64,000 nt of DNA from Halorubellus salinus (GTDB lineage Archaea; Halobacteriota; Halobacteria; Halobacteriales; Natrialbaceae), in NCBI RefSeq assembly GCF_020567525.1, contig NZ_JAJCVI010000005.1:62001-126000 (forward strand). Reading direction: 5' to 3'. A program made the position numbers and the translations under genes. Below the pieces are notes generated by a model. It was not told the origin of the DNA. It made no database searches and saw only the letters and a program-made list of their open reading frames with translations. This document shows, one piece after another, positions 17,144-25,456 of the stretch; positions within the stretch are counted from its first letter, which is position 1, and every line of letters begins with the position of its first letter.

Positions 17144-18289
17144 TCAGGCGAGGTCCTCGGTCTCGTCGAGAGCTGTCTCGAGGGCCGCTGCCTCGTCCTC
17201 GAGCGCGTCCCGTTCGTCGGCGACCGCACCGGACGCCAGCTTCTCGCGTTCGTTCGCACCGAGTTCCTCGAGTGCGACCGCCGCCGTCCGCAATCGCTCG
17301 TAGTCGTCGCGCCACGCGAGCTCGCGGACCGACTGGAGCGTCGCCGCGACGTCCTCGTCAGCGAACCCCGGGACGACAGACAGCAGCTCGCGAGTGACGT
17401 ACTGGAGGACCTCCGCCGCCGGCGGCGGCCACCCGATCGTGAACCCGGCGCCGTCGAGCCGGTCGAGGTACGTGCGGCGCGTCCCCACCACCGACCGGAG
17501 CGTGCTCGGGTCGTCGACGTAGTGCTCGAGCTTCGACTGCGAGTAGTCCGCGTACTCGAGCAGCTCCGGGATCGTGTGCTCGTCGCCCGCGTTCGCGACG
17601 TACTCGCGGAGCGCCGTCGGTGGAGCGTCGACGTCGACGAGCGGGTACGCCGCGGCGTCCGCGAGCACGTCGAACACCTCGCCCGCAGGCGCTTCCCGGC
17701 GGAACGACGCGAACGCGTCCGTGACCGCGTCGTCGTACGTCTCGATGGGGTCCCGGAGGACATCGACGGGCGCGTCGAGGTCGGCGTTCCCGAGTTCCAG
17801 CAATCGCTCGCGCGCCTCGATGCCGTCCTCGACCGCGTCGAACCGGTCGGTCGCGCGCCGTCGCGCGTCCGCGAACGCCTCGCGCGCCGACGACAACCGC
17901 TCGCGGACCGACGCCAACTCGCGCGCCGGCTCCAGCGCGTCGCGCGCCGCCGCGAAGTCCGACTCGCTCAACCGCCGCTTCTCCACGCACTCCAGGGCGT
18001 CCTCGAACGCCCCGCGCTCCGGGAGGTCGTCGTCGAGCCCCTCGACGAGCGTCGCGAACTCCTCCTGGAACCGGACGTACGACTCGAAGTCGCCCGTCCC
18101 CGTCGCCGACTCCTCGTAGCTGTTCAGCTTCCGGTCCGCGTCCCGGAGCGCCGACGCGACCGTCTCCAGACGCTCGCGTCCCCCGTGGTCGTCGACCGCC
18201 TCGCGTGCCGCGCGGAACTCCGCGGCAGCGTCCCGGAGCGCGGCCGCCGCACCCGAATCGGCCGGGTCGACCGTCTCGCGCTCAGTCAT
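17144..18289 (-). CDS. coiled-coil hypothetical protein coupled to hisI, 381 aa
   Basis: Almost wholly helical and acidic, with repeated heptad-like Ala/Leu/Arg/Glu segments (residues 10-180 and 320-380) around a central region containing a Trp-Pro-Pro-Pro turn ([15 protein letters not shown]). There is no signal, membrane segment or catalytic motif. Its start overlaps the hisI stop by 8 bases, so it is translated with hisI. The family is not recognised by name; it looks like a conserved haloarchaeal protein. A structural or chromosome-associated role is possible but unsupported. Confidence 0.75.
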   Translation of the reverse strand: MTERETVDPADSGAAAALRDAAAEFRAAREAVDDHGGRERLETVASALRDADRKLNSYEESATGTGDFESYVRFQEEFATLVEGLDDDLPERGAFEDALECVEKRRLSESDFAAARDALEPARELASVRERLSSAREAFADARRRATDRFDAVEDGIEARERLLELGNADLDAPVDVLRDPIETYDDAVTDAFASFRREAPAGEVFDVLADAAAYPLVDVDAPPTALREYVANAGDEHTIPELLEYADYSQSKLEHYVDDPSTLRSVVGTRRTYLDRLDGAGFTIGWPPPAAEVLQYVTRELLSVVPGFADEDVAATLQSVRELAWRDDYERLRTAAVALEELGANEREKLASGAVADERDALEDEAAALETALDETEDLA

Positions 18290-18653
18290 CGTAGACCTCG
18301 TCCGGGTCGAACGCGCGCTCGCCGACGACCTCGCCGTCGACCGTCCGGTGGAAGCACGACTCGTAGCCCGTGTGGCACGCGCCGCCCTCCTGCTCGACGA
18401 CGTACAGCAAGGCGTCCGCGTCGCAGTCGACGCGCACCTCCTCGACGCGCTGGACGTGCCCGCTCGAACCGCCCTTCTGCCAGAGCTCGTCCCGCGACCG
18501 CGAATGATAGTGCGCGAGGCCCGTCTCCCGGGTCGCCGCGAGCGCCTCCGCGTCGACGTACGCGAGCATCAACACCTCGCCCGAATCGGCGTCCTGCGCG
18601 ACCGCTGGCACCAGGCCATCCTCCCCGAAGTCGATATCGACGCCGTCACTCAT
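18282..18653 (-). CDS. hisI: phosphoribosyl-AMP cyclohydrolase
   Basis: Catalyses the third step of histidine biosynthesis, opening the adenine ring of PR-AMP. The Mg/Zn residues are in the motif [22 protein letters not shown], where D-x-D-x-D and the two Cys (with a later Cys in ESCFHR) form the metal sites; [16 protein letters not shown] is the family signature. The ATG at 18653 is preferred to an upstream in-frame GTG because it gives the usual start. At 123 aa it is a stand-alone HisI without a HisE domain. hisA (20557) and hisB (22191) lie nearby on the other strand. Confidence 0.96.
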   Translation of the reverse strand: MSDGVDIDFGEDGLVPAVAQDADSGEVLMLAYVDAEALAATRETGLAHYHSRSRDELWQKGGSSGHVQRVEEVRVDCDADALLYVVEQEGGACHTGYESCFHRTVDGEVVGERAFDPDEVYDD

Positions 18654-18761
18654 GACCCAGACTGGCCGCGGACGCGGCATGGGTCTTTCCCTCGCGACCG
18701 CCAGCCGAAGGCGACGCTGTAGCTACCCGGCGAGCAAGTCAGAGAGAAGGGAGTGACCCTT

Positions 18762-19151
18762 TCAGATGACGCGGTTCTGGAGGTAGTCGAGGTGCTTTGC
18801 GTTGTAGACGATCTTGACCTCGTCCGCAGCGGGGCTGCCGATACAGGTCAGCCGCACCATCTTCTCTTCGACCTCCTCGTCGCTGAGGATCTGCTGCATG
18901 TCCATGTCGATCTCGCCCTCCTTGACGATGGCTGCGCAGTTCGCACAGGCACCCGCGCGGCACGAGAACGGCCAGTCGTAGCCCTGGGCCTCGGCGGCCT
19001 CGAGGATGTATTCGCCCTGATTGACTTCGAGGGACCCGTAGTCCTCTCCGTCGAGACCGGCGTCTCCGGCCTTCTCGAAGAGGTCGTCGTCGTCCATGTC
19101 CCAGCCGTTGTCGTCGAGCACTTCGTAATTGAGGTATTCTACCGTGGGCAT
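18762..19151 (-). CDS. fdx: halobacterial-type 2Fe-2S ferredoxin
   Basis: A plant-type 2Fe-2S ferredoxin with the cluster cysteines C64, C69, C72 and C103. The 129-aa length includes the acidic N-terminal insertion (about residues 10-40) typical of halobacterial ferredoxins, which carries much of the negative surface charge. It serves as an electron carrier for 2-oxoacid:ferredoxin oxidoreductases and other redox enzymes in the cytoplasm. The ATG at 19151 ([10 protein letters not shown]) is chosen because it reproduces the mature start of this family. It is monocistronic, reading toward hisI. Confidence 0.96.
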   Translation of the reverse strand: MPTVEYLNYEVLDDNGWDMDDDDLFEKAGDAGLDGEDYGSLEVNQGEYILEAAEAQGYDWPFSCRAGACANCAAIVKEGEIDMDMQQILSDEEVEEKMVRLTCIGSPAADEVKIVYNAKHLDYLQNRVI

Positions 19152-19286
19152 CAACGAGACTGTTCGCGTTCGCGCCCCTAAGACCTTGCTGTTTGCGAAA
19201 TCACGAAAGACCATTGAGAACTCGGCGTTCGGGGCGTCGAGACGCGCGTCCCCGGACGTGCCGCGGATTTGATGCCCGTCGACCGG

Positions 19287-20432
19287 TCAGAGCAGGTCGA
19301 CGGTCGAGAACAGCGCGTAGCTCGCGCCCGCGGAGATGCTTGGCGTGGCAACCCAGAGCATGATGACGCGGCCGGTCGCTCGCGGGTCGAACAGGTCGCT
19401 GGCGTTCAACTCGTCGGGTTCCTCCTCGCCGATGGGTGCGACGTCCTTCCCCGGTTCGTCCGCGTTCAGCGCACTCATCGCCACGCCCGCTTCGGCGGGT
19501 TCCTCGTCGGGGTCCTCGATGCCCTGGCCCTCGACGGCCTTCGTCGCCGCCTCCGAGATGGTGGTGGTGCGCGTCGCGCGCCCCCAGCCGAGGCCGACGA
19601 TGCTCATCGTCGCGGACACCGCGAGGCTCGCGGGGATACCGATGAACGAGAGGAACGTGATGAGGCTCGCGCTCACGACCTCGACGATGAGCGACGCGAG
19701 CAGCGGGAGGTCCGTGAGGTCGTTCCCGACGGTGTCGAGCGTCCGGCGTGCGATGGTGAACGCGCCGAGCGCGATGGCGCCGCCCGCGAGGAACACGCCG
19801 TTGTTCGCCGACAGCTCGTTCGCGCCGACGAGCGGCGCGACGGCGTTCGCGACGTTGCTCGCGCCCGCCGAGTACGCCATGTAGCAGCCGATGGCGATGA
19901 CGAGGAACTGCCCGATCCGTTCGGCGGTGTCGCTCGACTCGCCGGTGCCGAGCGGGAACGACGACGCGAGGTACGGATAGAGGTAGCGCCCGATCATCGC
20001 GCACACCCAGAACGCGAGGATGGGGGCGACGAACCACCACGTGACGATCTCGCCCATCTTCTCGAGGTCGAGTTCGCCGATGGCGGCGCCCATGCCGGCG
20101 ATGGCGCCGACGGCGGTCATCGACGTCGACGCGGGCACGCCGAAGAGGTTCGAGATGAGGAGCGCGAACCCGACGAAGAACAGGATGGCGACGCTCGCCG
20201 CGAGCGTGAACGAGACGTTCACGATGCCGTCGGACATCGTCGTGATGACCTCGCGTCCGGCGGTCCAGCCGCCGATGAGCGCGAACGCACTCATCAGCGC
20301 CGCCGCACCAGTTTTCCCGATGGTGTCGCTCCCGACGGCGGGCCCGAACGCCACGCCCGTCGACGATCCGCCGATGTTGAACCCGACGAAGACGGCGACC
20401 GCGATACCGACGAGTAGCAACAGGGCAACCAT
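19287..20432 (-). CDS. PiT-family inorganic phosphate transporter
   Basis: A membrane transporter with ten or more hydrophobic segments and two inverted PiT halves. The C-terminal half has the recognisable signature GASNVANAVAPLVGA (about residues 193-207), and the loop between membrane halves is acidic. The N-terminal signature is altered: GFNIGGSSTGVAFGPAVGS replaces the usual G-x-N-D-x-A-N-x-x-G-T, so the Asp of the first half is missing. The 381-aa length fits archaeal PiT. Ion-coupled phosphate uptake is the family role; substrate specificity with the changed signature is less certain. Confidence 0.88.
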   Translation of the reverse strand: MVALLLLVGIAVAVFVGFNIGGSSTGVAFGPAVGSDTIGKTGAAALMSAFALIGGWTAGREVITTMSDGIVNVSFTLAASVAILFFVGFALLISNLFGVPASTSMTAVGAIAGMGAAIGELDLEKMGEIVTWWFVAPILAFWVCAMIGRYLYPYLASSFPLGTGESSDTAERIGQFLVIAIGCYMAYSAGASNVANAVAPLVGANELSANNGVFLAGGAIALGAFTIARRTLDTVGNDLTDLPLLASLIVEVVSASLITFLSFIGIPASLAVSATMSIVGLGWGRATRTTTISEAATKAVEGQGIEDPDEEPAEAGVAMSALNADEPGKDVAPIGEEEPDELNASDLFDPRATGRVIMLWVATPSISAGASYALFSTVDLL

Positions 20433-20556
20433 TCGTCACCCCGTTCCAACCGGCCCCTGGTAGGACTTCCGGTCGCTGCCAGCGTCGGTACTCGACCTCG
20501 TGGTCGACGGCGTGGATTCCGGTGGGTTCTTGCGCGCCGCCGTCGGTCCCCCGCGT

Positions 20557-21291
20557 ATGCAACCGTTCCCGGAGTTCGAGGTCGTTCCCGCGGTCGACGT
20601 CCAGGACGGCGAGGTCGTCCAGCTCGTCCAGGGCGAGCGAGGCACCGAGAAGACGTACGGCGACCCCGTCGACGCCGCTCGACGGTGGGTGGATGCGGGC
20701 GCGGAGACGCTGCATCTCGTGGACCTCGACGGGGCGTTCGAGGGCGAGCGCGCGAACGCGGCGGCGGTCGAGCGCGTCGTGAACGCGGTCGACGTCCCCG
20801 TCCAGCTCGGCGGCGGCATCCGGACCGCTGCGGACGCACGCGACCTCCTCGACCGCGGCGTCGACCGCGTCATCCTCGGGACCGCCGCCGTCCAGACGCC
20901 CGAGATCGTCGCGGAGATAAGCGAGACGCATCCCGATTCGGTCGTCGTGAGCCTGGACGCGAAGGACGGCGAGGTCGTCGTCGAGGGGTGGACGGAGTCG
21001 ACGGGCCTGGACCCGGCCGAGGCGGCGACGCGGTACGCGGACCTGGGTGCGTGCGCCATCCTGTTCACGGACGTGGACGTCGAGGGACGCCTGGAGGGCG
21101 TCGCGACCGAGCCGGTGCGCGCGCTCGCCGACGCGGTCGACCTCCCCGTCGTCGCGAGCGGTGGCGTCGCCACCGTCGACGACGTCCTCGCGCTCCGCGA
21201 CGCGGGCGCGGCGGCGACGGTGGTCGGGAGCGCGCTCTACGAGGGTCGGTTCTCGCTCGCCGACGCGCGGGACGCGCTCGGCGACGAGTAG
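20557..21291 (+). CDS. hisA: ProFAR isomerase (HisA)
   Basis: A (beta/alpha)8-barrel enzyme of histidine biosynthesis that isomerises ProFAR to PRFAR. The catalytic Asp is in the N-terminal strand VVPAVDVQDGEVVQL, the second catalytic Asp is in the DVDVEG segment (about residue 174), and the phosphate-binding loops are LGGGIRT and ASGGVAT. The ATG at 20557 (MQPFPEFEVVPAVD) is the normal start; an upstream in-frame GTG is rejected. The 244-aa length is typical. It is divergent from the PiT gene. Confidence 0.96.
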   Translation: MQPFPEFEVVPAVDVQDGEVVQLVQGERGTEKTYGDPVDAARRWVDAGAETLHLVDLDGAFEGERANAAAVERVVNAVDVPVQLGGGIRTAADARDLLDRGVDRVILGTAAVQTPEIVAEISETHPDSVVVSLDAKDGEVVVEGWTESTGLDPAEAATRYADLGACAILFTDVDVEGRLEGVATEPVRALADAVDLPVVASGGVATVDDVLALRDAGAAATVVGSALYEGRFSLADARDALGDE

Positions 21292-21507
21292 CGAGCACGC
21301 GAGCGTGAACGGAGAAGTGGCGCGTGAAGGGGCGAGGAGAGGCCAGCGGCTGCGTGTTCGTTGGGAAGGTGGAGGAAGGGGATGTCCACGACCACTCGTC
21401 CAACCCGGTCGGGGACCGTGGGGGCGCGCACCGCGTTGGTGTGGGAGTCCGGTGCGCGCGCGGGTCGTGCGATGCCAGGGGAGTCGTCCGCTTCGCCCGT
21501 CGGGTGC

Positions 21508-21771
21508 CTACTCGCCGGGGTGGTGTCCGTGCCCGGCCGCGAGCGCGAGGACGTGCAGGCCGAGCAGGAGGGCGAACGTGGTGGTCTGCGAGACGGTCTC
21601 GAGCCCGGAGACCAGCAGGGGCACGTACGCGAGGGGGAGCGCGAGTGCCGCGTAGAAGCTGGTCGCGCGGACGGGCTTGAGGATCGTCTCGAGGCCGAGT
21701 CGAGAGCGCAGGTCGGTCGCTGAGGGGTCGGTCGCGGAGGGGTCGGGCGTGGAGGGAGTGGTCGTGGACAT
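21508..21771 (-). CDS. small membrane protein, 87 aa
   Basis: A Thr/Ser/Pro/Asp N-terminus with the tandem motif DPSATDPSATD is followed by two hydrophobic helices (TSFYAALALPLAYVPLLVSGL and TTTFALLLGLHVLALAAG) and a His-rich end (GHGHHPGE). An ATG 42 bases further upstream is in frame but lies within the TATA box, so the ATG at 21771 is the likely start. The GHGHH tail could bind metal, which is inference. The family is not recognised. Confidence 0.65.
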   Translation of the reverse strand: MSTTTPSTPDPSATDPSATDLRSRLGLETILKPVRATSFYAALALPLAYVPLLVSGLETVSQTTTFALLLGLHVLALAAGHGHHPGE

Positions 21772-21812
21772 GTTGGACACCTTGTCGGCACTTACGCCTA
21801 TATTCCATACCA

Positions 21813-21820
21813 TAATAAAC
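21813..21820 (-). promoter_or_regulatory. TATA box for the small membrane protein gene
   Basis: TTTATTAT on the minus strand, 42-49 bases before the ATG at 21771, predicting a leader of about 20 bases and excluding the upstream ATG at 21813 as a start. Confidence 0.55.
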
Positions 21821-22190
21821 TGGGTCGAGGGTTCGGTTGAATTCGCGACGTTTCACCCGCGTTTCGTCATTTTACCGACTGGCCGTAACGCTTCGAGAGC
21901 GCTTTAGACGTTTTACGGCCGTTTCTGGAACGATACGATAGCAACTGAGAACCAAACGTATAATGTGAACTTTTCCTGATGCGTCCGGGGTAAGCTGGGG
22001 TTTCTGCGGGCGTCGAGTTGCTCGCGCGCACCGACCGCGGTCCAGCGCGCGCGACACCCCGTCGACGTCACACGCACCACCCCGTCAGGTCGCGGAGGCG
22101 TCGCGAGCGGCCTGCGAGCTGTGAGCTAGAAAGCCCTGATAGCTGCTGTGCCCCGCCAGTGCTATGAGTCCGCCCTTCCAAGCGCGAGGT
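21821..22190. other. intergenic region with an inverted repeat, before hisB
   Basis: A comparatively A+T-rich spacer between the divergent small membrane protein gene and hisB. It contains an 8-bp perfect inverted repeat, GGCCGTAA (21881-21888) and TTACGGCC (21913-21920), separated by 24 bases. No open reading frame with haloarchaeal codon use is seen. The rest (21921-22190) shows nothing recognisable beyond possible hisB promoter elements. Confidence 0.5.
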
Positions 22191-22778
22191 ATGACCGACC
22201 GAACCGCCGCCGTCACCCGAACGACGGCGGAGACGGACGTGGAGGTGACCGTCGCCATCGACGGCGACGGCGACAGCGAGATCGACACCGGCATCGGATT
22301 CCTCGACCACATGCTCGCGTCGTTCGCGAAACACGGGCTGTTCGACGTGACGGTGCGCTGCGACGGCGACCTGGAGGTCGACGACCACCACACCGTCGAG
22401 GACGTCGCCATCACGCTCGGGTCGGCGTTCGCGGACGCGCTCGACGACAAGCGCGGCATCCGCCGGTTCGCCGACCGCAAGGTCCCGCTCGACGAGGCGG
22501 TCGCGGGCGTCGTCGTCGACGTCTCCGGCCGGCCGCTGTTCGAGTTCGACGGCGCGTTCAGCCAGGAGCGCGTCGGCGGCCTGACGAGCCACATGGCCGA
22601 GCACTTCCTGCGGTCGTTCGCGATGAACGCCAGGGTCACGCTGCACGCCGAGGTCGACGGCGCGAACGCCCACCACGAGATAGAGGCGTTGTTCAAGGCG
22701 CTCGCGAGGACGCTCGACGACGCGACCCGGCTCGACGACCGGCGGAGCGACACCCCGAGCACGAAGGGCGAACTGTAG
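22191..22778 (+). CDS. hisB: imidazoleglycerol-phosphate dehydratase
   Basis: Catalyses the sixth step of histidine biosynthesis (IGP to imidazole acetol-phosphate). The two manganese-binding motifs DDHHTVED (about residues 63-70) and AHHEIE (about 161-166) and the segment GIGFLDHML are all present. The ATG at 22191 is chosen over one 27 bases upstream by comparison with the normal family start. At 195 aa it is the monofunctional dehydratase, with no phosphatase domain fused as in enteric HisB. Confidence 0.97.
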   Translation: MTDRTAAVTRTTAETDVEVTVAIDGDGDSEIDTGIGFLDHMLASFAKHGLFDVTVRCDGDLEVDDHHTVEDVAITLGSAFADALDDKRGIRRFADRKVPLDEAVAGVVVDVSGRPLFEFDGAFSQERVGGLTSHMAEHFLRSFAMNARVTLHAEVDGANAHHEIEALFKALARTLDDATRLDDRRSDTPSTKGEL

Positions 22779-22871
22779 CGCGAGGGCCGCGGTCGGTCGC
22801 GACCGCGTCGACGCGAGGGCGACGCCGTTCCGTGGGGATAGCTTCATCGTGTCGGCACGTCTCCATGCGGC

Positions 22872-23357
22872 ATGGTCGCGAGGTCGCTGGCAGCGGTCGT
22901 CCTGATGGTCGTCTTCGGGCTCGTGTTCGCGGGCGTCGGCGGCTACCTCTACGTCGAGGAACGGCGAGCGATCGAGAACAGCGAGCCCGTGGACGCGACG
23001 GTCGTCAGCGCCGAGGTCGTGGTCGAGACCGACCGCGACAGCGACGGCGACGTCACGCGTAGCTATCGGCCGGACGTCGTCTACCGGTACGAGGTCGACG
23101 GCGAGTCCTACGAGGGCGACAACGTGATTCCGGGGCCGGGGAGCGTCTCGAAGGGCCAGGGGTGGGCGAACCGGGTCGTCGACGAGCACCCGCCGGGTGC
23201 GAACGTCACCGCGTACGTCGACCGCGACGACCCGACGACGGCGTTCCTCGTGAAGGAACGCCAGACGCTCTTCCACGCCATCTTCGTCGGCGTCGGTCTC
23301 GTCACGTCGCTCGCGGGCGTCGCGTGGCTCGGCCGACTCGTCCTGTTCGCTCGCTGA
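22872..23357 (+). CDS. DUF3592-type membrane protein, 161 aa
   Basis: The layout is a N-terminal membrane helix (about residues 5-26), an exposed beta-rich domain with the segment VVYRYEVDGESYEGDNV, and a C-terminal membrane helix (about 135-158). This two-helix, one-domain layout and the YRYEVDGxxYxG segment match the DUF3592 family. The function of the family is unknown. Three tandem 24-bp repeats follow immediately after the stop codon. Confidence 0.75.
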   Translation: MVARSLAAVVLMVVFGLVFAGVGGYLYVEERRAIENSEPVDATVVSAEVVVETDRDSDGDVTRSYRPDVVYRYEVDGESYEGDNVIPGPGSVSKGQGWANRVVDEHPPGANVTAYVDRDDPTTAFLVKERQTLFHAIFVGVGLVTSLAGVAWLGRLVLFAR

Positions 23358-23361
23358 CGGC

Positions 23362-23433
23362 CCATCCCCTCGCTGCGGCGAGGGGCCATCTGCTCGCTGC
23401 GGCGAGGGGCCATCCACTCGCTACGGCGAGGGC
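23362..23433. repeat. three tandem 24-bp repeats with internal palindromes
   Basis: Three adjacent units at 23362-23385, 23386-23409 and 23410-23433. Each starts CCATC, has two variable bases, and carries the inverted repeat CTCGC-TGCG-GCGAG able to form a short hairpin. It lies directly after the DUF3592 gene and could act in transcription termination or RNA processing. Confidence 0.8.
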
Positions 23434-23625
23434 TGACCGCGCGCGAACGGCGTTCGTGACAGGTCGTCGAACGAAGACGCCCCCGCCCAGTCGCCGTTCG
23501 TTCCCCAGAAATCCTAGCGTAATTTGTATTCTGCGAGCGTTTGCGGCGGTTAGACGCCCGTTCACACGGCCCAGAGGCGGGCGACAACCACAATCATAAA
23601 TCGTCGGGCGTCGTCGATGCACGTG

Positions 23626-24129
23626 ATGTTCGACGAGATCATGGAGAAGTTCGAGGGGTCGCCGAGCCAGCAGGCGGTCATCCGCCTCCTCCTCGAACGG
23701 GGGTTCTCCGTGAACGACGACGGGCGAGTGGTCTCGGGGGGAATCGAGATACCGAACACGGGCATCGCACGCGAGATCGGCGTCGACCGCCGCGTCGTCG
23801 ACTCCACGACCGACGCCATCCTCGACGACGAGGAACTCAGGCGCATCTTCCAGAACATCTCGCAGGTGCCCAGTCTCATGGACCTCGCGCCCGTGCTCGA
23901 CCTGACCGTGCTCTCCATCGCGGTCGACGACGCCGACGACGTCGGCATCGTCGCCACCGTCACCGGCCTCCTCGCCGACCACGAGGTCTCCATCCGCCAG
24001 ACGATCAGCGAGGACCCCGAGTTCACCGACGAACCCAAGCTCCACATCGTCACCGACCACGACCTCCCCGGCGACCTCATCAACGAGCTCCGGGACCTCT
24101 CGTTCGTCCGCAAGCTCGAGTTCCAGTGA
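23626..24129 (+). CDS. helix-turn-helix plus ACT-domain regulator, 167 aa
   Basis: The N-terminal half contains a helix-turn-helix-like region (NTGIAREIGVDRRVVDSTTDAI) and the C-terminal half is an ACT domain (DVGIVATVTGLLADHEVSIRQTI), the usual small-molecule (often amino acid) sensing module. The start is taken as the ATG at 23626 (MFDEIMEKFEG), because TATA-like CATAAAT at about 23594-23600 lies about 26 bases upstream; an ATG at 23617 is also in frame. It probably regulates an amino acid pathway, with histidine a guess from the neighbouring his genes. Confidence 0.82.
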   Translation: MFDEIMEKFEGSPSQQAVIRLLLERGFSVNDDGRVVSGGIEIPNTGIAREIGVDRRVVDSTTDAILDDEELRRIFQNISQVPSLMDLAPVLDLTVLSIAVDDADDVGIVATVTGLLADHEVSIRQTISEDPEFTDEPKLHIVTDHDLPGDLINELRDLSFVRKLEFQ

Positions 24130-24217
24130 CCGCGCGACGACCCGGTACGGCGTCCCCGGCCTGGCGCGTCCGCGGGCGGACCGACGCGTTGAGGTAGCGC
24201 GAACCCCGAGCGTGGGT

Positions 24218-24760
24218 ATGGACGAGAACGTGGATGCGGCGCTGCGCGTGGGCGCGCTCCAGTTGTCGCTCGTCACGGCCGCCATCCACCTCTGGGTCGG
24301 CTGGCCGCGGTTGTTCGTCTACGTGCAGGCGGGCACGCCCTTCATCGACCCCCTCCAGATACTGTTCGTGCTGTCCTCGCTCGCGGTGCTCGCGGGCGTC
24401 GGCCTCGCCGCGTGGGGGCTGCGTCGGGATTACGTGTACGCGCTCGGCGTCGCCCTCATGCTCTGTTACCTGCTCGGGTGGGTGTTCCTCGGCGGACACC
24501 GCACGGGCGGGGCGCTCATCGCGCCGGCGTGGGAGACGACCGCGCACTCGCACGGGACCGCGGTCGCGACGCTGTTCGAGCACCTGGTCGCGGACTGGCT
24601 CCTGCTCGTGAGCAAGGTCGTCGAGGCGACTGCGCTCGTCGTCCTGCTCGCGCTCCTGTACGGCGAACGAACGACCGACGACGACCCGACCACCGAGAGT
24701 CGAACCGACGACCCGACCGCTGAGAATCGGAACGACGACCCGACGGGAACGGACCCGTGA
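24218..24760 (+). CDS. integral membrane protein, four segments, 180 aa
   Basis: Hydrophobic segments at about residues 10-30, 45-68, 72-95 and 128-150 are followed by a hydrophilic tail with three copies of a short DDPT-containing repeat (for example TTDDDPTTESRTDDPT). There are no Cys or clear catalytic motifs, though His residues are present in membrane-adjacent loops (IHLWVG, THSHG). The stop overlaps the GTG start of the IMPACT-family gene, so the two are co-translated. The family is not recognised. Confidence 0.72.
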   Translation: MDENVDAALRVGALQLSLVTAAIHLWVGWPRLFVYVQAGTPFIDPLQILFVLSSLAVLAGVGLAAWGLRRDYVYALGVALMLCYLLGWVFLGGHRTGGALIAPAWETTAHSHGTAVATLFEHLVADWLLLVSKVVEATALVVLLALLYGERTTDDDPTTESRTDDPTAENRNDDPTGTDP

Positions 24761-25362
24761 CCGACGACGCGTACGACACCGTCGACGGCCGCGGCGAGGC
24801 GGCGTTCGAGGTGCAGGGCTCGGAGTTCATCGGGCACGCCCGGCCCGTCGACACCGTCGCGGACGCGGAGGCGTTCGTCGACGAGGTACGGCGCGAGTAC
24901 CCGGACGCGACGCACAACGTCCCCGCGTACCGCGTGCGCGCCGACCCGCTGCGGGAGTACTCGAGCGACGACGGCGAACCCACGGGGAGCGCGGGCAAGC
25001 CGATGTTGAACGTCCTCCAGATGCGCGAGCTGGAGAACGTCGCGGTCGTCGTCACGCGCTACTACGGCGGGACGAACCTCGGCGTCGGCGGGCTCGCGCG
25101 CTCGTACTCGCAGGCCGTGAAGGACGCCGTCGACGACGCGGGCGTCGTCGAGGAACGCCCCCACGAGCGCGTCCGGGTGGTCGTCGACTACGACGACTCC
25201 GGGACGGTCCGCGGTATCGTCGAGAGCGCGGGCGTCGAGTTCGACGCCGAGTACGGCGAGCGCGTCCGCATCGACGCGCGCGTCCCCGTCGAGGACGCCC
25301 CGGGGTTACGGGACCGCCTGCGGTCGGCGACGAGCGGGCGCGTCGAGTTCGACGACGACTGA
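24757..25362 (+). CDS. IMPACT (YigZ/UPF0029) family protein
   Basis: The family signature VVVTRYYGGTNLGVGGLARSY (about residues 91-111; the run given is the family-defining core) and the N-terminal SEFIGHARPV motif identify this family, whose eukaryotic member IMPACT modulates the GCN2 translation-stress kinase. A C-terminal ferredoxin-like domain follows. The GTG start at 24757 overlaps the preceding stop. The 201-aa length is normal. The archaeal role is not known; ribosome or translation association is inferred from relatives. Confidence 0.9.
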   Translation: MTDDAYDTVDGRGEAAFEVQGSEFIGHARPVDTVADAEAFVDEVRREYPDATHNVPAYRVRADPLREYSSDDGEPTGSAGKPMLNVLQMRELENVAVVVTRYYGGTNLGVGGLARSYSQAVKDAVDDAGVVEERPHERVRVVVDYDDSGTVRGIVESAGVEFDAEYGERVRIDARVPVEDAPGLRDRLRSATSGRVEFDDD

Positions 25363-25456
25363 GCGCGGCGGCGCGTCGGTTCGCGTGTCGGTGCGGGCGT
25401 TCTCGCGCGGTACCGGAGCCCGAATCCCCTTGGGGGTGCGTTTCGTTCGGCGAGGC

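Noticed and set aside
21811-21813. The upstream in-frame ATG for the small membrane protein gene
   Set aside because: It lies within the TATA box, so it would not be transcribed; the ATG at 21771 fits better.
23362-23433. CRISPR-like array of 24-bp repeats
   Set aside because: The units are contiguous, with no unique spacers between them and no cas genes.
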